A stretch of 64,000 bases of DNA from Nothophaeocryptopus gaeumannii (Eukaryota; Ascomycota; Dothideomycetes; Mycosphaerellales; Mycosphaerellaceae): positions 434,001 through 498,000 of the forward strand of contig JASISA010000026.1 in the NCBI GenBank assembly GCA_031771865.1, given 5' to 3'. Position 1 is the stretch's first letter; every line of letters begins with the position of its first letter. Shown here piece by piece: positions 1 through 12,414 of this stretch. The notes beneath the pieces are model-generated. The model made no database searches and had not been told where the DNA came from. It saw only the letters and a program-made list of their open reading frames with translations. The position numbers and the translations under genes are program-made.

Positions 1-240
1 TACAGAGGCTAAGCTACCACACCCTGGCTGTCATGCGCCATCATGTGTCATCTTCCAATGCCTATTAACGCCGACAAGTCTTAGTGACCGTCAATCTCCG
101 GACGGGGTCCCATGCCATGCTGAATCGAAGATCAAACCGCCAGTGGGGTATCATAGTATCGTAAAAGTGCGCGCAGCCAACTCGGGATCAGTCGATGATC
201 ATGGAGCGGAACAAACCAGCGAAAACGCCGTGGAACGCTA

Positions 241-648
241 TCAAGCGACGGGCTCAGCAGAGTCCTGGGTGAGGTCCACCATCTCGGGCTTCTGGCTCAC
301 ATCAACTTCATGATCTTCGGCAAACCCCTCGTCGATCTCGTCTGGCGTCGTATCAGTTGCAGCCTCTGGGCTTACTGATGTAGGCGTAGTGGCAGATGAG
401 TCGACGGAGACAGATGCGGTCGTGCCGTCCTCCTCAGACACCCCCTCGCTGTTCTTGCCCGCATCAAAATTGGCGTTTGGAGCAGCCGATGTCGGCGTGG
501 CTGTAGCTTGGCTGGTCAGGCCAGATGTAACAGCCGTTTCCGCTGGCAGATGAGTTGAGATGCTCGTAGCATGCTGAACAGCGGCCACGGCTGGAGCCTG
601 TGCGACGTTCGGAATCGTAGGAACGGCGGCCGCCGGAGCGGCATACAT
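241..648 (-). CDS. Low-complexity acidic/Ala-Thr-Ser-rich ORF, probable 3' exon of an unknown gene
   Basis: This is an open frame of 135 codons whose composition is strongly biased. An Ala/Pro/Thr/Ser-rich first half is followed by an acidic C-terminus ending near MVDLTQDS. There is no recognisable domain, signal peptide or membrane segment. The ATG at 648 follows an in-frame stretch with a possible acceptor (ACAG) a few bases upstream, and a GTAAGTG donor-like site lies further upstream near 868 on the same strand. The ORF may therefore be the last exon of a gene whose earlier exons I cannot place. The composition resembles the disordered tail of a nuclear or regulatory protein, but no function is claimed. 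It may also be a non-coding open frame. Confidence 0.35.
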   Translation of the reverse strand: MYAAPAAAVPTIPNVAQAPAVAAVQHATSISTHLPAETAVTSGLTSQATATPTSAAPNANFDAGKNSEGVSEEDGTTASVSVDSSATTPTSVSPEAATDTTPDEIDEGFAEDHEVDVSQKPEMVDLTQDSAEPVA

Positions 649-1459
649 GGCTGGCTGCTGTACAGTCCTCTGACTTCACATGGTAGCTTTCCACTCCAAC
701 TTGCGCAAGTCTAAGGCTCTCCTCACGTCGACAGCTAGTTGACAGCACCCACGTAGAGAGCCATGGCCGAGGGTACGACGTGGATGAAAATATGGAAAGC
801 TTCTCAAGGATTGTTCGTTGTGGAGATGGAGTCACTGGCGACCATCTTGCTGCCCTCGTTCGCCACTTACCCTTTTCATGTTAGCTGATTCCAGCCTCCT
901 TCATCTCGCACTACGCCCTCGACTGTCCAGTTTTGTCCGCCAAATGGTGCAGCGGGCGGCTTTCGCGAAGAGTTTGATCGTATTCAACAAAGCATTTGAA
1001 GTCCCATCGAGGCTGAGCAAGTTAGCAGTGTTAGTCTGCATTCCTGCGTAATCTTGGCAACAGTGCTTCAAACAGGACATTCAAGCGCTTTGAAATTTAA
1101 CTAGGCGTTGAGAATCGTCAAAGCCCCTTGCAGGCAAAGTGTTGCCACTCACAGGCTTCGCGTCCTCTCTGCACAGAAGCCGAATTTAAGGAGCGGTCAA
1201 AAACGTCTGTACCACAGTCAAATGGGTCTCCCTGAAGATGAGCGAAGCTGAGACTGAAGCCTTTGTTGCTACTTCATTCCCAAGATGAATGGCAAAACCC
1301 CGGCAACTTAGGCAGCGCACGAGCTGTTGAAGCGGGAACTAGAACGGAGTAGAGCTGATGCAAGCAACATCAGAATCAACAGCGACGGCAGTTGCACGAA
1401 TCAATACTCACATTCAAACAACACATCCAACAAGAGCACTGCTAAAGCGAAGAGGAGAG

Positions 1460-1723
1460 ATGGCCTGGATCTGCTGCATCTGCTCCCGAGACAACACCTC
1501 CGCTGCCTTTGTCTGCAACTGCGGCCACTCCACGGTAGCATGCCTCAACTGCTTCAGCTATGACAATGCGAAGCGACCCGCATCGGCAATGAACACGAGC
1601 AGCAACTACACGAGAGGGCTTGCTCGGCGCCATCAGTCTGGTAAAGTCAATCTCCTCTGCAGTGGAGATGCTTCACTAACTTGTTCCGCCTGGATACGAT
1701 CGAAGCTGTTCCGAACTCGATAG
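1460..1723 (+). CDS. Small Cys-rich protein with a zinc-ribbon-like N-terminus, unknown function
   Basis: The ORF gives an 87-residue product. The first 35 residues carry Cys pairs and a His in the order C-C-x-x-C, C-x-C-x-H, C-x-x-C, the pattern of a small zinc-binding knuckle. After that the frame becomes Ser/Arg-rich and looks less constrained. The ATG at 1460 follows GGAGAG and is preferred over the upstream in-frame starts because the Cys motif begins directly after it. A GTAAAG at about 1640 could be a donor, so the true protein may end differently. Short Cys-rich proteins of this style are common in Mycosphaerellales, a recollection that I could not check by search. It lies just upstream of the tandem repeat array. 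Confidence 0.4.
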   Translation: MAWICCICSRDNTSAAFVCNCGHSTVACLNCFSYDNAKRPASAMNTSSNYTRGLARRHQSGKVNLLCSGDASLTCSAWIRSKLFRTR

Positions 1724-1849
1724 ACTTCTTCTTTTCCGCCACATTCTGTACCATCCGATTGCCAGACCGATAATTGCAAACGACTTCCGGAAAGAGAGAC
1801 GGTTGAATGGGGAAAGGTCAAAGGAAAAGGTAGCAAGCAGGGTAACGTG

Positions 1850-3850
1850 CGGAGAAGTCTCCGCCTTGGCCACTTCCATCAGGCGTCCTTCGCTCGCAGC
1901 CGCCCAGTAGTCGACCAAATCGCACATTCCGCATACGCGGAAAATCGTCAGATGTTGCTTTACAGCCTTGTCTGATCACAATATGTTATTTAAGGAGCTG
2001 TAGTTGTGAGATTGCGTCAAACGCTTGTCTTCTCCGAGCGCCTTAGAGCTGACTCCAGCTTTCCACATTATCTCCGTTTCCCCTGCTTCGTTAGCCCTCA
2101 ATTGTCTGCAGCACCGCATCTGGCAGGCAAATCATACATACCGCATGTGAGTGTGATATCCTGTCTTGGCGCCACAATCTCGTTGCAATGGAGTGTCTGT
2201 AGAAAGCTGTTGAAGCTAACAAAGCTCGCGAAACGGTTGCATTTCCGACGGTGGTGAAGGAACTTTGGCTTTCCAAAGCACCTCCGCGTCCTGCTGCTGT
2301 AGTTAGGCCTTGAGTGTTCGTACTGCCGTAATACATTAAGGAATCGTACAGACCGCATACGAGAATGATCGTCTCAATCGGCGCTATCTCCTCGTCACAA
2401 GATATTGTGTGTCTGAGGGCGTAGTCGTTGTCAGAATGCGTCAGATGTTTGTCTGTTGCGACGGCCGCAATGTGCTTCAGGCTTTTTGAAACACCTCCTC
2501 CTCCGTTGCCCTCCGCTTTCGTTAGCCCTTGGTCGTCCTTGACGCCGCAGTCCAACACCAAATAAAACGTACCGCATGTCAAAATGATCGCTGAACTCGG
2601 CGCTACGTCCCCGTCACAGAAAGGTGTGTTGGACGGCGTTCTAACTCGGAATATGCGTAAAACAGCTGACGGTCGCAAAGCGCTTCTGACTTCAAGCTTT
2701 TGCAAACGCCTCCCCTCCCGCCGCCCGCTGTGATCGTTAGCCCTCGTACGATCGCAACGCCGCGATACACCACCGAATAGAACATGCCGCGTACCAAAAT
2801 GATCGCAATAGCTTGGAGAACAACCTCGTCGAATAACACTTGACAGTCGGAGGTGTCTTGGCGATCAAACAGCAGGAAACGACCTTTTGCTCGAAGCTGA
2901 TCGACTCCAGCTTCCAAAACACCTCCTCCTCCGCCCGCCGCCCGCCGCTTTCAATAGCCCTCGACCGATCGTGCCGCCGCAATACAACACCAAATAACAT
3001 ATACCGCATACCAAAAGGGTCGCAATAGCTCGAAGAACAACCTCGTCAAGTAACATTTGACAATCTGAGGCGTTGTTGTGGTCAAACAGCAAGAAACGCC
3101 TTTTTGCTTCCAGCTTCACGGCTCCAGTTCTCGAAACCACCTCCGCCGCCCGCTCGCTCGCCGCTTCGATTTCCTCTCGATCGCTCACAACGCTGTACAA
3201 CACCTTCATACCATGCAATATGGGTGTCAAAATCAGCGCATTACCATGCACGACAACCTCGTCAAATAAATTTCGATTATTCGGCGTGTTATGGTAGTTG
3301 GAACGGGGAAAACCCGCTTTTGCAGCAGGCGTCTGAGCTTCAAGGCTTCACATTCACCTCCGCCCTCCGCCGACCTGCATGCCGTTGGATTGCTCGCAAC
3401 GCCGCAATACACCTTCAGGATTTGCTATATGGGTATCAAAAGTAGCTCAAGAGCATGGTTAACAAGCGCATCAAGAAAAATCTGGTTGTTGGGAGTGTTG
3501 TGGTGGAGAGCAGGGGCGGGAAGCCTTTTGCCACAGCTTGGAGACCTCAGCTTCGCAAGACACCTCCGTCCGCCGTTTCGACGTCGACTTGTTTCGACCG
3601 CTCGCAACGCCGCACTACACCTTCAATTAATGCAATCTGGGTATCAAAAGGGGCGCAAGAGCATGGACAAGAAGCGGATCAAATCAAAAATTATTGTTGG
3701 GAACGTTGTGGTGGATACACAGCGCAGGAAGCCTTTTTGCCGGCGGCTTCGGGACTTCACAAGCTTCCGCCAGCAAGTTCGGTCGCAATCGATATTTCGA
3801 TTGTGACGGCAAGGCAACACCTTTCTGACGGTCAAAAAGATGGGAATATC
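1850..3850. repeat. Degenerate tandem array, about nine units of roughly 215 bp
   Basis: A landmark element (variants of ACCGCATACCAAAATG, later TATGGGTATCAAAAG) recurs near 1928, 2139, 2351, 2571, 2786, 3003, 3224, 3428 and 3637, so spacing is 206-220 bp. Each unit also has a C-rich segment (CACCTCC-TCCGCCCGC-like), a following GTTAGCCCT or GATCGCTCGCAACGCCGCA segment, and a CTCGTCAAATAA or CTCGTCACAA-like segment after the landmark. Neighbouring units are more alike than distant ones: units 4-5 share AACAACCTCGTC, and units 7-8 share the GGGTATCAAAAG form. Such a gradient is expected of an array that has amplified and drifted. The minus strand keeps short open stretches in each unit, but frames are not maintained between units. 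The repeat family is not one I recognise. Confidence 0.8.
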
Positions 3851-3870
3851 CGTCTAGGGGGTCAATAGTA

Positions 3871-6791
3871 TCTTGTAGACAGTTTAAGTAAAATTGTAGG
3901 CCCTTGGAGCGCTATGTTCAATCAGGGATGCAAAAAGAAGGGAGGCATTCAGCTCCTGCGCGGGCGAAAAGAGCTCCCACATACCTAGGATTGAACTCAG
4001 ATCCACCTAGAATGGCGCCAAAAAGGTCAAAAGAAGACTCCGTCAGAATCTGTGGCCAGCTGATCTGCTAGAACACAAGAAAGATAGTCAGCAAATGTTC
4101 GCAGTTGAATAGACCACGAAGCTGACAGCAATGTTTGGCGAGCTGGCAGCGGCTTTGGCGGTATTCGTATACCTGCTTTGTCGGTGGAAAATACCAGATT
4201 TTGAACCTATATGACCCTCAAATCGAGTGGCAGCAGGTCAAAACAGGATTTGTCTTGAGCAGGGCAAAAAAGAGTTGATCGCCCGGAAAATTAGTCTCTG
4301 TATGTTCTGTTCACATGTTGTTAGCACAATTCTCTCGCAAGGTCATACTGTATACTAAATGCCCAAAGAAAAGCACGCTATCTAATGTCCCTATTGGACG
4401 GAAGGTGCTGGAGTTAGATCAAATATATAGCCTTACCTCTGTAGGCCTGCCTATCTTCAACATGGCGAGATGTCCACACCATGGCATGATGCACCAGCGA
4501 AGTCTAGAACAGTATCATGCAAAGCTCCGCTCCAAGTTTGGCAACATTCGGTGCGTACTTTGTTGAGCTATTGGCGGTATGGTGTTGGTCGATGGCGTCG
4601 TGGAGCGCTGGCCTGAGTGTCACAAGCTGCGGAGTGGACGGAGGAGACGCTTCTGTCACCAGCGGAAGATCACAGATAGCCATTGGATCAGACCAACATC
4701 CGTTACTGTGAACAGTGAAGGTCCTTCACCGAAGTTGGAATCGCAATGATGCGAACGACTGCCTCAACTTTCATGGGAGTCGGCTCACGCGCCCTCGAGA
4801 TATCAACGTTGTGGCACTGAGAAACCGCGTCGTGAGTCCGCTGCGCAATCATCCAGCCGAGCAAGATTGGAGACCCAAATGTTCCTACTCGAGCGGGCAT
4901 CACACCAGAGCCAACACATTGAATGCGACATCGAAGGCATCACAGCTCGTGGACGAATGCAGGCGCTCATCCAGCGTACGGTCTCAACGATGGCAAAGAT
5001 GAGAGCGCGCCCCTTCAGCTTCCTCCAAAGCTTTCGAGCAGTGGCCAGTGAAGCAGCACCAGGCAGCAGAGCAGACACAAGAGAGCGCTCCTCGCTGCAG
5101 TCATCCGTGACAACGAGTATGCCAACAAGGCCATAATCATTGAGCAGCGCTTAGAAACTCCAAACATCCGCCAAAAGCTTGAGCACAGCAACACGAAGTT
5201 GGTCGACTGCGCGCAGCATCACCTTCATGGGTCGTCGGTGCGCTCTGTTCAAAGGAGACAACGCGGCGCAAGTAGACCGAACGTCTCTGGGCACAGAACG
5301 AGATGCCACTTAGCGAGACCGATGCTACTGATGATAGCGCGCCTCACATGCTCCTGGGTGGCAGAGCACCGTGCTGTTCTGGACTCTAGCTGACACAGAT
5401 CTAGATCCTCCAGTATCGCCAGCGATTCGATGCCCGCCGATCGACGCGAATGAATCTCGAGCCACTGATGCGCGCATCCATTAGCCTACCGCCAAACATC
5501 CGAAACGAGAAGCCACTAGGCAGCTTCAACTCGTGTCGCAGATGATGCACAAGAGAAATCCGAACAAAGGCGCGAGCTGCGGCGAGAAAGAGCGAGACAT
5601 TCCATGAGGAGAGAATGACAGTACGATGTTTGCTGCGACAGACGGATCAGGCACATCAAGACCTTGCGCCATAGTTTCTTGACACATGATCCCTGAGCGC
5701 GCACCAGTATGAAGCCAGCAAGTCCTTGGAGTGGTGATCGCCACCATGTCCACCTCATTGAGTCGTCAAGAAGCGACCAGACGATTGGAAGTCGCTGAAG
5801 GCCTCGTCAAGCTATCTACAACATCTTGGCGCCAATATTCAGACAGTGAAGCATTGAGCGATGAAGAGCAAGATGATAGGACACCTAAAAGCATGGATGG
5901 ACTTCCAGCGTGCAAGACCGTTTGTGCTTTGGCGAGCAGACTTGGAGCAATAAACACAGCTGCAGCGGGCGAAGAGGCAGGTCGTTGGAGAGAGACGAAC
6001 AACGGAAGACAGCATCTGTGGATGAATCTTGGGCTGCAGAGCAATTATCGTGGTCTGCTCGCCAGCCGAGAAGAGCAACCGCCGTTGTTCAGATGTCGGT
6101 GGATATGGCGGCTTACACGGGTGCCAATCCAATACACCAGCGAGTCTCTGAGGATGCCAAGACGATTCGGGAAGAAGGCTTCAACAGACCCGGAGCTCCC
6201 CATCGTACATGGCTTGCCAAGATCTTCCCAGGCGACTTTCGCGGTGACCCAGCAATCCTGGTCTGGTCTGGCAGGTTCATGAACTACTACATGGACGAGA
6301 GGCTGTTCAGTGCCGATCAGTGGCGGCTGCTGTCTTCAGCGGACGGGTGAGGATTTCTCGCACATGGGTTGCGTGGTAAGAACGTCCCAGTGCTGTTGCA
6401 GGGAGTAGGACAGCAACCAAGGAGTGTTGGAGTCACTCTGGGTGATGACCAGGAAGGCATTGTCGTCAGAAAAGAAGACAAGTCAGCTTGAGGTCCAGCT
6501 AGATTTCAGTAGGCCAGATCATCGTGAACAGTAGGTCGAGGATCCTTTCAAGACAGTCTCGAACTTCCGCACTCAAGCCTCCAGTCCGAATGAAAAGCGT
6601 CTTCTCCGTGTGCAGGCAAATGAGAGAAGAGCGTTTCTTGTTGCCATGTGAAAGTTGTAGCCCGTAGCTCTGCCGTCCGTGCTGAGATCTGCCGCTCTGG
6701 TTGGTGCGTCGGACAACCGTTGACAGCACAGCTTCTCACACACCCTGAAACAACAACCAACTTTGCCAGAGCCTACTACTCGCATCGAGCA
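3871..6791. other. Gene-poor stretch without a convincing gene
   Basis: Several overlapping open frames of 60-180 codons occur on both strands, especially 5731-6350 (+). None shows a recognisable domain, continuous codon bias or splice-compatible joining. The 4.8-6.35 kb part has a composition similar to coding DNA (Gln, Arg and Ser codons recur), so it may be a decayed gene. No family could be assigned. Confidence 0.4.
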
Positions 6792-7756
6792 ATGGCTGCA
6801 AACCGCAGGAACCCTTTTTTGGCGCCGCGCATCGAGCCGCGATGGGGCGCACAAGAAGACGAAGAAGAGGATCAGGTAAGTCCATTCCAGCTCCTCCAGA
6901 ATGAACAGGGCGCTGACTGACCGCTTATAACCAGACTACCACCAGCGGAGACGAGACGAGCAACAGCAGCGAGAAGTGCGGAGACGACAAAGAAGTGGCT
7001 CCCAGCAGATCCGCTTCCGACCGAGGATCAGCGCTCCAACTTGCTCGCCGTTCCCGCGCTCAAGCACCTGATCGCAGCATCGACTCGACAGCCCGGACTG
7101 CAGCCGCGCAGCCGCCTCCGGGAGAAGACCAAGATGAGCAAAAAGAGGATCCTGTCCCGGAAGACGCAGCCTCTACCAACGAGCCTGACTCTACAGCGCC
7201 CGACTCGCAACCAGACGCCCGAACAGGAGTTGTTCGCCGGAACTTCGTGGCCGCTGTCGACCGTGCCTGGGCCAGCACATCAGGAGAAGAGGTCCGGCGT
7301 TTGGAGAGCGAGCGAAATGCAGCCCGGCAGAGAGCGGCAGATGCTGACGAGGTGCTCCGGGCACTACGACAGGTTTAGGCTGCGAACCAGTCCCTCCAGC
7401 AGAAGGCGGTGGCTGCGAATGCCGAGGGACAGCAGCACGTGAGGTTGACAGAGGGTGAGATGGGAGTCTTGCAGAACATCTATCTCCGTGAGGCTCCGAA
7501 TGCTCCGGCTTCCGAGGAACAGGGCGATGGTCAGGCCGACGATGCCGAGGCTGCCATGCCTGGTCAAGATGTTGCTCGCGGAAGGACTCCAGATCGCAGC
7601 TCCTCGCCGCTAAGTGACCTCGGCCGGACTCCAACCCCTCCCAGAGTCGTCAGCCCGCAAGGCAGGACTGTCACGGAGGATGATGGAGAGACCATCGTTG
7701 CGCTTCCCCGGCGCTCGCGTGAGGCCGGTCATCGAGCGTATGGAGGATACCGATGA
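6792..7756 (+). pseudogene. Two-exon coiled-coil/disordered protein gene interrupted by an in-frame TAG
   Basis: Exon 1 is 6792-6875 and starts MAANRRNPF. It ends at CAG followed by GTAAGT. The intron runs 6876-6934 and ends ACCAG. Exon 2 opens at 6935 in phase 0. The protein is polar and Asp/Glu/Ser-rich, with a predicted coiled coil around residues 145-190 (LESERNAARQRA and following heptad-like spacing). The reading frame meets TAG at 7376-7378, then stays open in the same frame to the stop at 7754-7756. The next residues (AANQSLQQK) continue the coiled-coil pattern. One nonsense change, for example CAG to TAG, is the simplest reading. I do not recognise the family. If the TAG is real, the truncated product is about 175 residues. 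Confidence 0.6.
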
Positions 7757-10700
7757 GATTCTGTCTTGCTGTGCCTCTCCGTAACCTGCTAGGGACCTAA
7801 GGCAGTGGCAGCCCAGACAGTATCTAGACGATGAGCTACGAGGCTGAAGGTGCCATAGATGCGGAATGGAAGCGTTGCCCGCGTTCTCCTAGATGGTACT
7901 GGAGACCAGGACTCTTGCGGCCCAGATAGCAGATAGCACCTCGCGGGGACGAGAAGTTGCTTGCGAGAGAAGTAGCTAGCAGCATAGCGAGTGCAAGTCA
8001 ACGGAGAAGTCCAAGTGATCCTAGAGTGTCACAGAGATGGGTAGAGAAAGAACGAGCGTTGCGAAAGCTGGTCAACTCTCCTCTTCACAAGCTTTCACAC
8101 CATCCCCAATCAAGTTGTGGCGTGAAATTTGATGGTCTTCCATGAACTCTTGGCAGCGTGATCTCTCCGTTGATCCTGTCTTTCCATCCAGCAAAGTCAT
8201 TTCTCAAGGACATACTGTACCTCTCTCTTCATTCAGTCGACATCCTTTGGTCAGGTCTTCGTGCCATGGCAATGACAGCCATCCCAACCATTGCGGAGCT
8301 GGACAAGCTCATTCCCGAACATCCGCCACGACCTTCGAACCACCACGGCAACATCCCCTTGAACAGATCCTTCTGAGCACCGACGACACGGCGAAGGCTA
8401 TACAGCCGATTGCGCCTACTGGCAGACCATGGCATATCTGCTCATATTCCTGATTGCCGTGCCATTGGCGGCGAAGGACGCCGCACGACTTCCTCCTTGA
8501 ACGCACCCGTTGATACGATAGGAGGACAGTAATAATTATATACCCTCTCAACTCTCCACCCCCAGGGCAGAATGGATATTGGTGTTGGATGGAAGCAGAG
8601 CGAGAGGTATCGGGAGTCCACGCCACTGAGACAGATACTGGACAACACAGCGCGGCAGTGAGAGACATGGGATCAGACGCACTTCTGCGTGGCTTTGGCG
8701 ACACCTGTCGAGAGAGATACCAGGCACTCCACTCTCTTATGGGAGTCGATCTGCTGGAAAAGTCTGCTCTGGTGTGATGACATTCGCTCGTAGGCGCCTG
8801 GGTCGGATGCTTTCACTGCCAATGCGCACGAGCACGCAGCTTCTGGAGACACGAAGCTGGCACGCGGTCTCAGATGCATGAAGTCAATGCTGCTCTCTGA
8901 CAGGATGGTAATCCACTACTCCGGAGTCGTTCTGCACAACAAGCCCAGAATACATGAGCCGAGAGACCTTCGAATCCTGATGGCATTACAAAGGCTGCAA
9001 AATATGTCTGCGGTAGCTCTGCTGGTCTCAGGTCATGGTCGGTCCGCCAGATTGGACAAAATGAGGACTACCAGCACCATGCATGGAGTGGATGCAGCTG
9101 GTGGCTGCAAGTTGCCGATGAACGGCTCCCGGCAGTGCAGAGCACGCATGACGAGCAAGCTTCAATCACTCTCGTGGTGATAGCTGTTTGTCTGAGGAGT
9201 CTCAGAGCGCTAAATCTGGGGCCTCTCTGCTGACATTGGAAAAGGTAGGTGCTGATGATTCTCCATGATCTCTGTCAGCTCGCCAAAGGGCGCCGTGCTA
9301 CCTTCATGTCTGCCCATTGTATATTCGCATTCGTCCAATCCAATATGGTATGGCACAACAACATCTGGATGCATTCTAGAGTCTGAGCACCTCTCTGTAG
9401 GTCTCGATCAGGTTGGAAAGGATTCCGAAAGAGCAGCCTTTGTACAGATGGCCCAGTCTTCCCTGCGAGACGGCAGTCGGCCGTCGCTACATTCAAGATG
9501 ATACGCCCCTTTGGGACCGCCAAAACCCGGGATCGGCGGTCCGCTATCCAGTCCAGAGTCCAGCATCGGTCCAGCCTTCAATCTCCCGCTCCCGGCATCC
9601 AGTCCAGTTGGTTCCCAAATTGCGCGACTTAAGTCGGCACGAGTTCCAATCGGTCTTCCTACTGGAGGTCTTCATCGACAATGGCAGCCGTGGCTGTGGG
9701 AAAGGGCGATCCCTCTGAGCTTGACGGCGTGGTGTATCTGCTTTGAGCGCCAGCGCCCAGCATCATGGTCTGCCATCGATCGTGAGACAGGTGACCGGCT
9801 CAGCGTTCCTGCATGAGAAGCCAATCCCTCGGAAGGGATCACGCTCAGCCTGCCTCCTACTTTTGCCCGTCTGTTGTCTTTCCTGCAATGTCATGGCAGT
9901 ACCTGTTCGTGATATGCAAAAGGAGGCGTCGGCTGTCCTCATAGCGGCCGCTTTCCATCGAGCCGGTACAACGCGCCTCTCTCAAGTTAATCTTGTTCAG
10001 AGTCAACTCGGCGCCAGGTCTGGTATCTGGTGTCCGCATCTTTATTGGTTCATCATGTGGTCTCCTCGGCGCGGTCGTGTTGCCTGCATGGTCGCCTCGA
10101 CGGCGGCTTCATTGATACCAGGGTGCATCTGCCTCCTCCTCTTTCCGCTTTTTCCGATGAGGCCTACGTCCTGCGCTGGTGGTGGCTGACCAGGTGCGGA
10201 TATGGTGCTGCTTTCTGCGTCGAGGTGGGACGGGTGGCGATTGATGATGGAGGTCCCGCCAAGCTTAGGGCGGACATGCCTGGCATGCGAAGGACGCAAG
10301 GGATGGGCTTTATCTCACTGCAATCTTTTCACCGATGAACATAGGAACAAGGCTCTGCTACGCCATGTTTGTAACAACTGCGGTCAAGTTTGGCGGGCGA
10401 ACTGGCTGCTTCGGTGTTCCGGACAGCGCCGTCCAGCCTCACGCTACTTCTCAAGGATCCGCCGCCGATGCTGGATGCTGCACATCGTGTTGTTCGAATT
10501 CCTCGCAGTCGGAACATCTTCAACGCCCGTGTCTGCCAGTATTGACCGCGATGGTGGAGGTGGCTAGACTTCTTCTGTTCATGGCATTTGTTGGAGACGG
10601 CTATGAGAGTGGCAAGCCGCTAACGCGGATAGCATGGCGACGACGATGACACTCCGCCAAGACTCCCGTCCCCACGAGTGCTCTTCACACTACACGAAGA

Positions 10701-12414
10701 AGTATCATCGTACTTTGAAGGGATGAGCGCGGCCAAAATATCTGACTTGAACGGCATTACGGGCTACATTCTATGGGCTTCAAGAGCTTCCGCGACGACC
10801 GACCGTCGACTGAACGATGCCCATGTATGAGTGATACGATTGAGCACAAGGGATCTTTCGGCCCAGTCCTCTTATTCAACCCGGCAATTGAAGGCCTGCA
10901 ATGCTATCCAGTCGATGCCAATGACCTATGAACCTCTACTACCTCCGCGGGTTGGCATTGTCTTAACGCTGGGATAGATCCTTTGTGCTCGGAGGGGCGC
11001 TCATACATTCAAGAACTGGACTTCAGTTGGAAACTGAGAAAAGAATGCGAATCCACATTCTCTCTCGATTTTCACAGGGTTATATAGCTCATATTCAACA
11101 GCTTAAATACACGGCGTCACTGCTCCGGGACATGGCAAAAGGCTGCCTAGAGGGCTTGTCTTTCGCTAACACATTAGGAGGAGCTCTGCTCAACACTCAT
11201 CGTTGGCTTGGTTTTCCACAACCTAGGGGTTCGATATCCGATCGCTTTTTGCTTTGAGTCCCAAGAATGCCCTTCCACGCATCCCTCTGCGCTCTATGCG
11301 TCCTGCAGTGGAAAGATTAACTACCGAACGGCGGCACCAGGCACTGAGCCGCTGACACCTGTCACGCTAAGGGAGGAGTGAACGCCAGACATAATGGGTT
11401 TGTGCCTTCACTGAACATGACGTGAAGACGCAATGCAACACACAACACCGTCGCCCAGTATATCCAGGAGCAGATCGCGCTCCTCCCTCCACCTCTCTCT
11501 CATCAACATTCAGACGTGAGGATCATCGAGGACGACGCTTTTCCCACAGCAGTCAGCATACGCAATACAGACTTCAAGACGTCTCTGCAATCCAGGTCGC
11601 TAGATCAGACACTCTGCCCTCGACATTCTTTGGTCGTACTCCACCGAAGGGCTTTTGCGAACTTTGACTCTACCAGAGCATTACTATTTCGACGACGACT
11701 AATTTTTGAACGGGCGACAGGAAGCGAAAATTGGTATGCTCTCGGTTTTGTTGGGCTCTGCAGATCTTGTGGGTGTCCCTTTTGTCGTGGATCGACGGGC
11801 TTGTGTAGCGCAGAATGAATTTGCGGGCTTGGGCATGAAAGAGCTGTTCGATTTTCTTTTGATAAATCTAGAGTGTGATTACTTCTGAAGACATGGGAGA
11901 AGTGCGAGGCCTCTTGTTGTTCCCAGCAGCGTGTGAGAGATGAAGCCACCCTCCAGCGCGAGAGCACTGCCCGATCCGGCAAAGCGCCGCCTTCACGCGA
12001 CCCTGGTAACAAACGCCGGCGGCCACGACAACGAGTGAAGGGAAGGCGACATCAACAAATGGGTCGAGTGTCGTGTAGACTTCACTTCATAGCTCTACTA
12101 ACCTACTCCGACATATCTTCTAGCACTCGCACGAGTGACATCTTCGAACACCCTCTCTAACGAAACATCAGCGACCAATCTACAAGCAGTGGTTTCGACT
12201 CGACTGATTCTTTCAGCTTTGAGCACACCGTCTGCACTACCCGCATCACTGCCGCGCGCTGAGCGAGCTTCCTACCCATCGTTTGACCACGACTGACTCG
12301 CCTGTCCCGTCTCACCGGTTACAGTTGCATTGGTAGGTTCTTTTCTCATCTGTCGCATCGCAGCGTCTCGCTCCAGTGCTAAACCTGTCACGGTTGGCAG
12401 ACAGTACTTCCAAC
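7757..12414. other. 4.6-kb stretch without a supportable gene
   Basis: Only short mutually overlapping open frames are present, none with a recognised domain or a splice-supported extension. A Cys-pair-containing frame near 10285-10420 (+) has C-x-x-C twice but no other family feature. The last few hundred bases are rich in CT tracts and TCACC/CAACATC motifs, typical of a fungal 5' UTR, and probably belong to the gene starting at 12415. Confidence 0.45.

Noticed and set aside
1850..3850. CRISPR-like or LTR-type interpretation of the repeat array
   Set aside because: Units are continuous and about 215 bp without unique spacers, the genome is fungal, and no terminal repeats, integrase or reverse transcriptase motifs are present.
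3970..4060. Minus-strand AGTTCAATCC box with near-complementary CCACA(G/T)A and TATGTGG ends, tRNA-like
   Set aside because: D-arm and A-box are absent and the T-stem has a mismatch; at most a decayed tRNA or SINE fragment.
5731..6350. Overlapping plus-strand frames of 183 and 146 codons
   Set aside because: Neither shows a domain or consistent splice joining; possibly a decayed gene, but not supportable.
7376..7378. Programmed stop-codon readthrough at the TAG
   Set aside because: Known fungal readthrough contexts use UGA followed by CUA; here it is TAG GCT, and no peroxisomal signal follows at the C-terminus.
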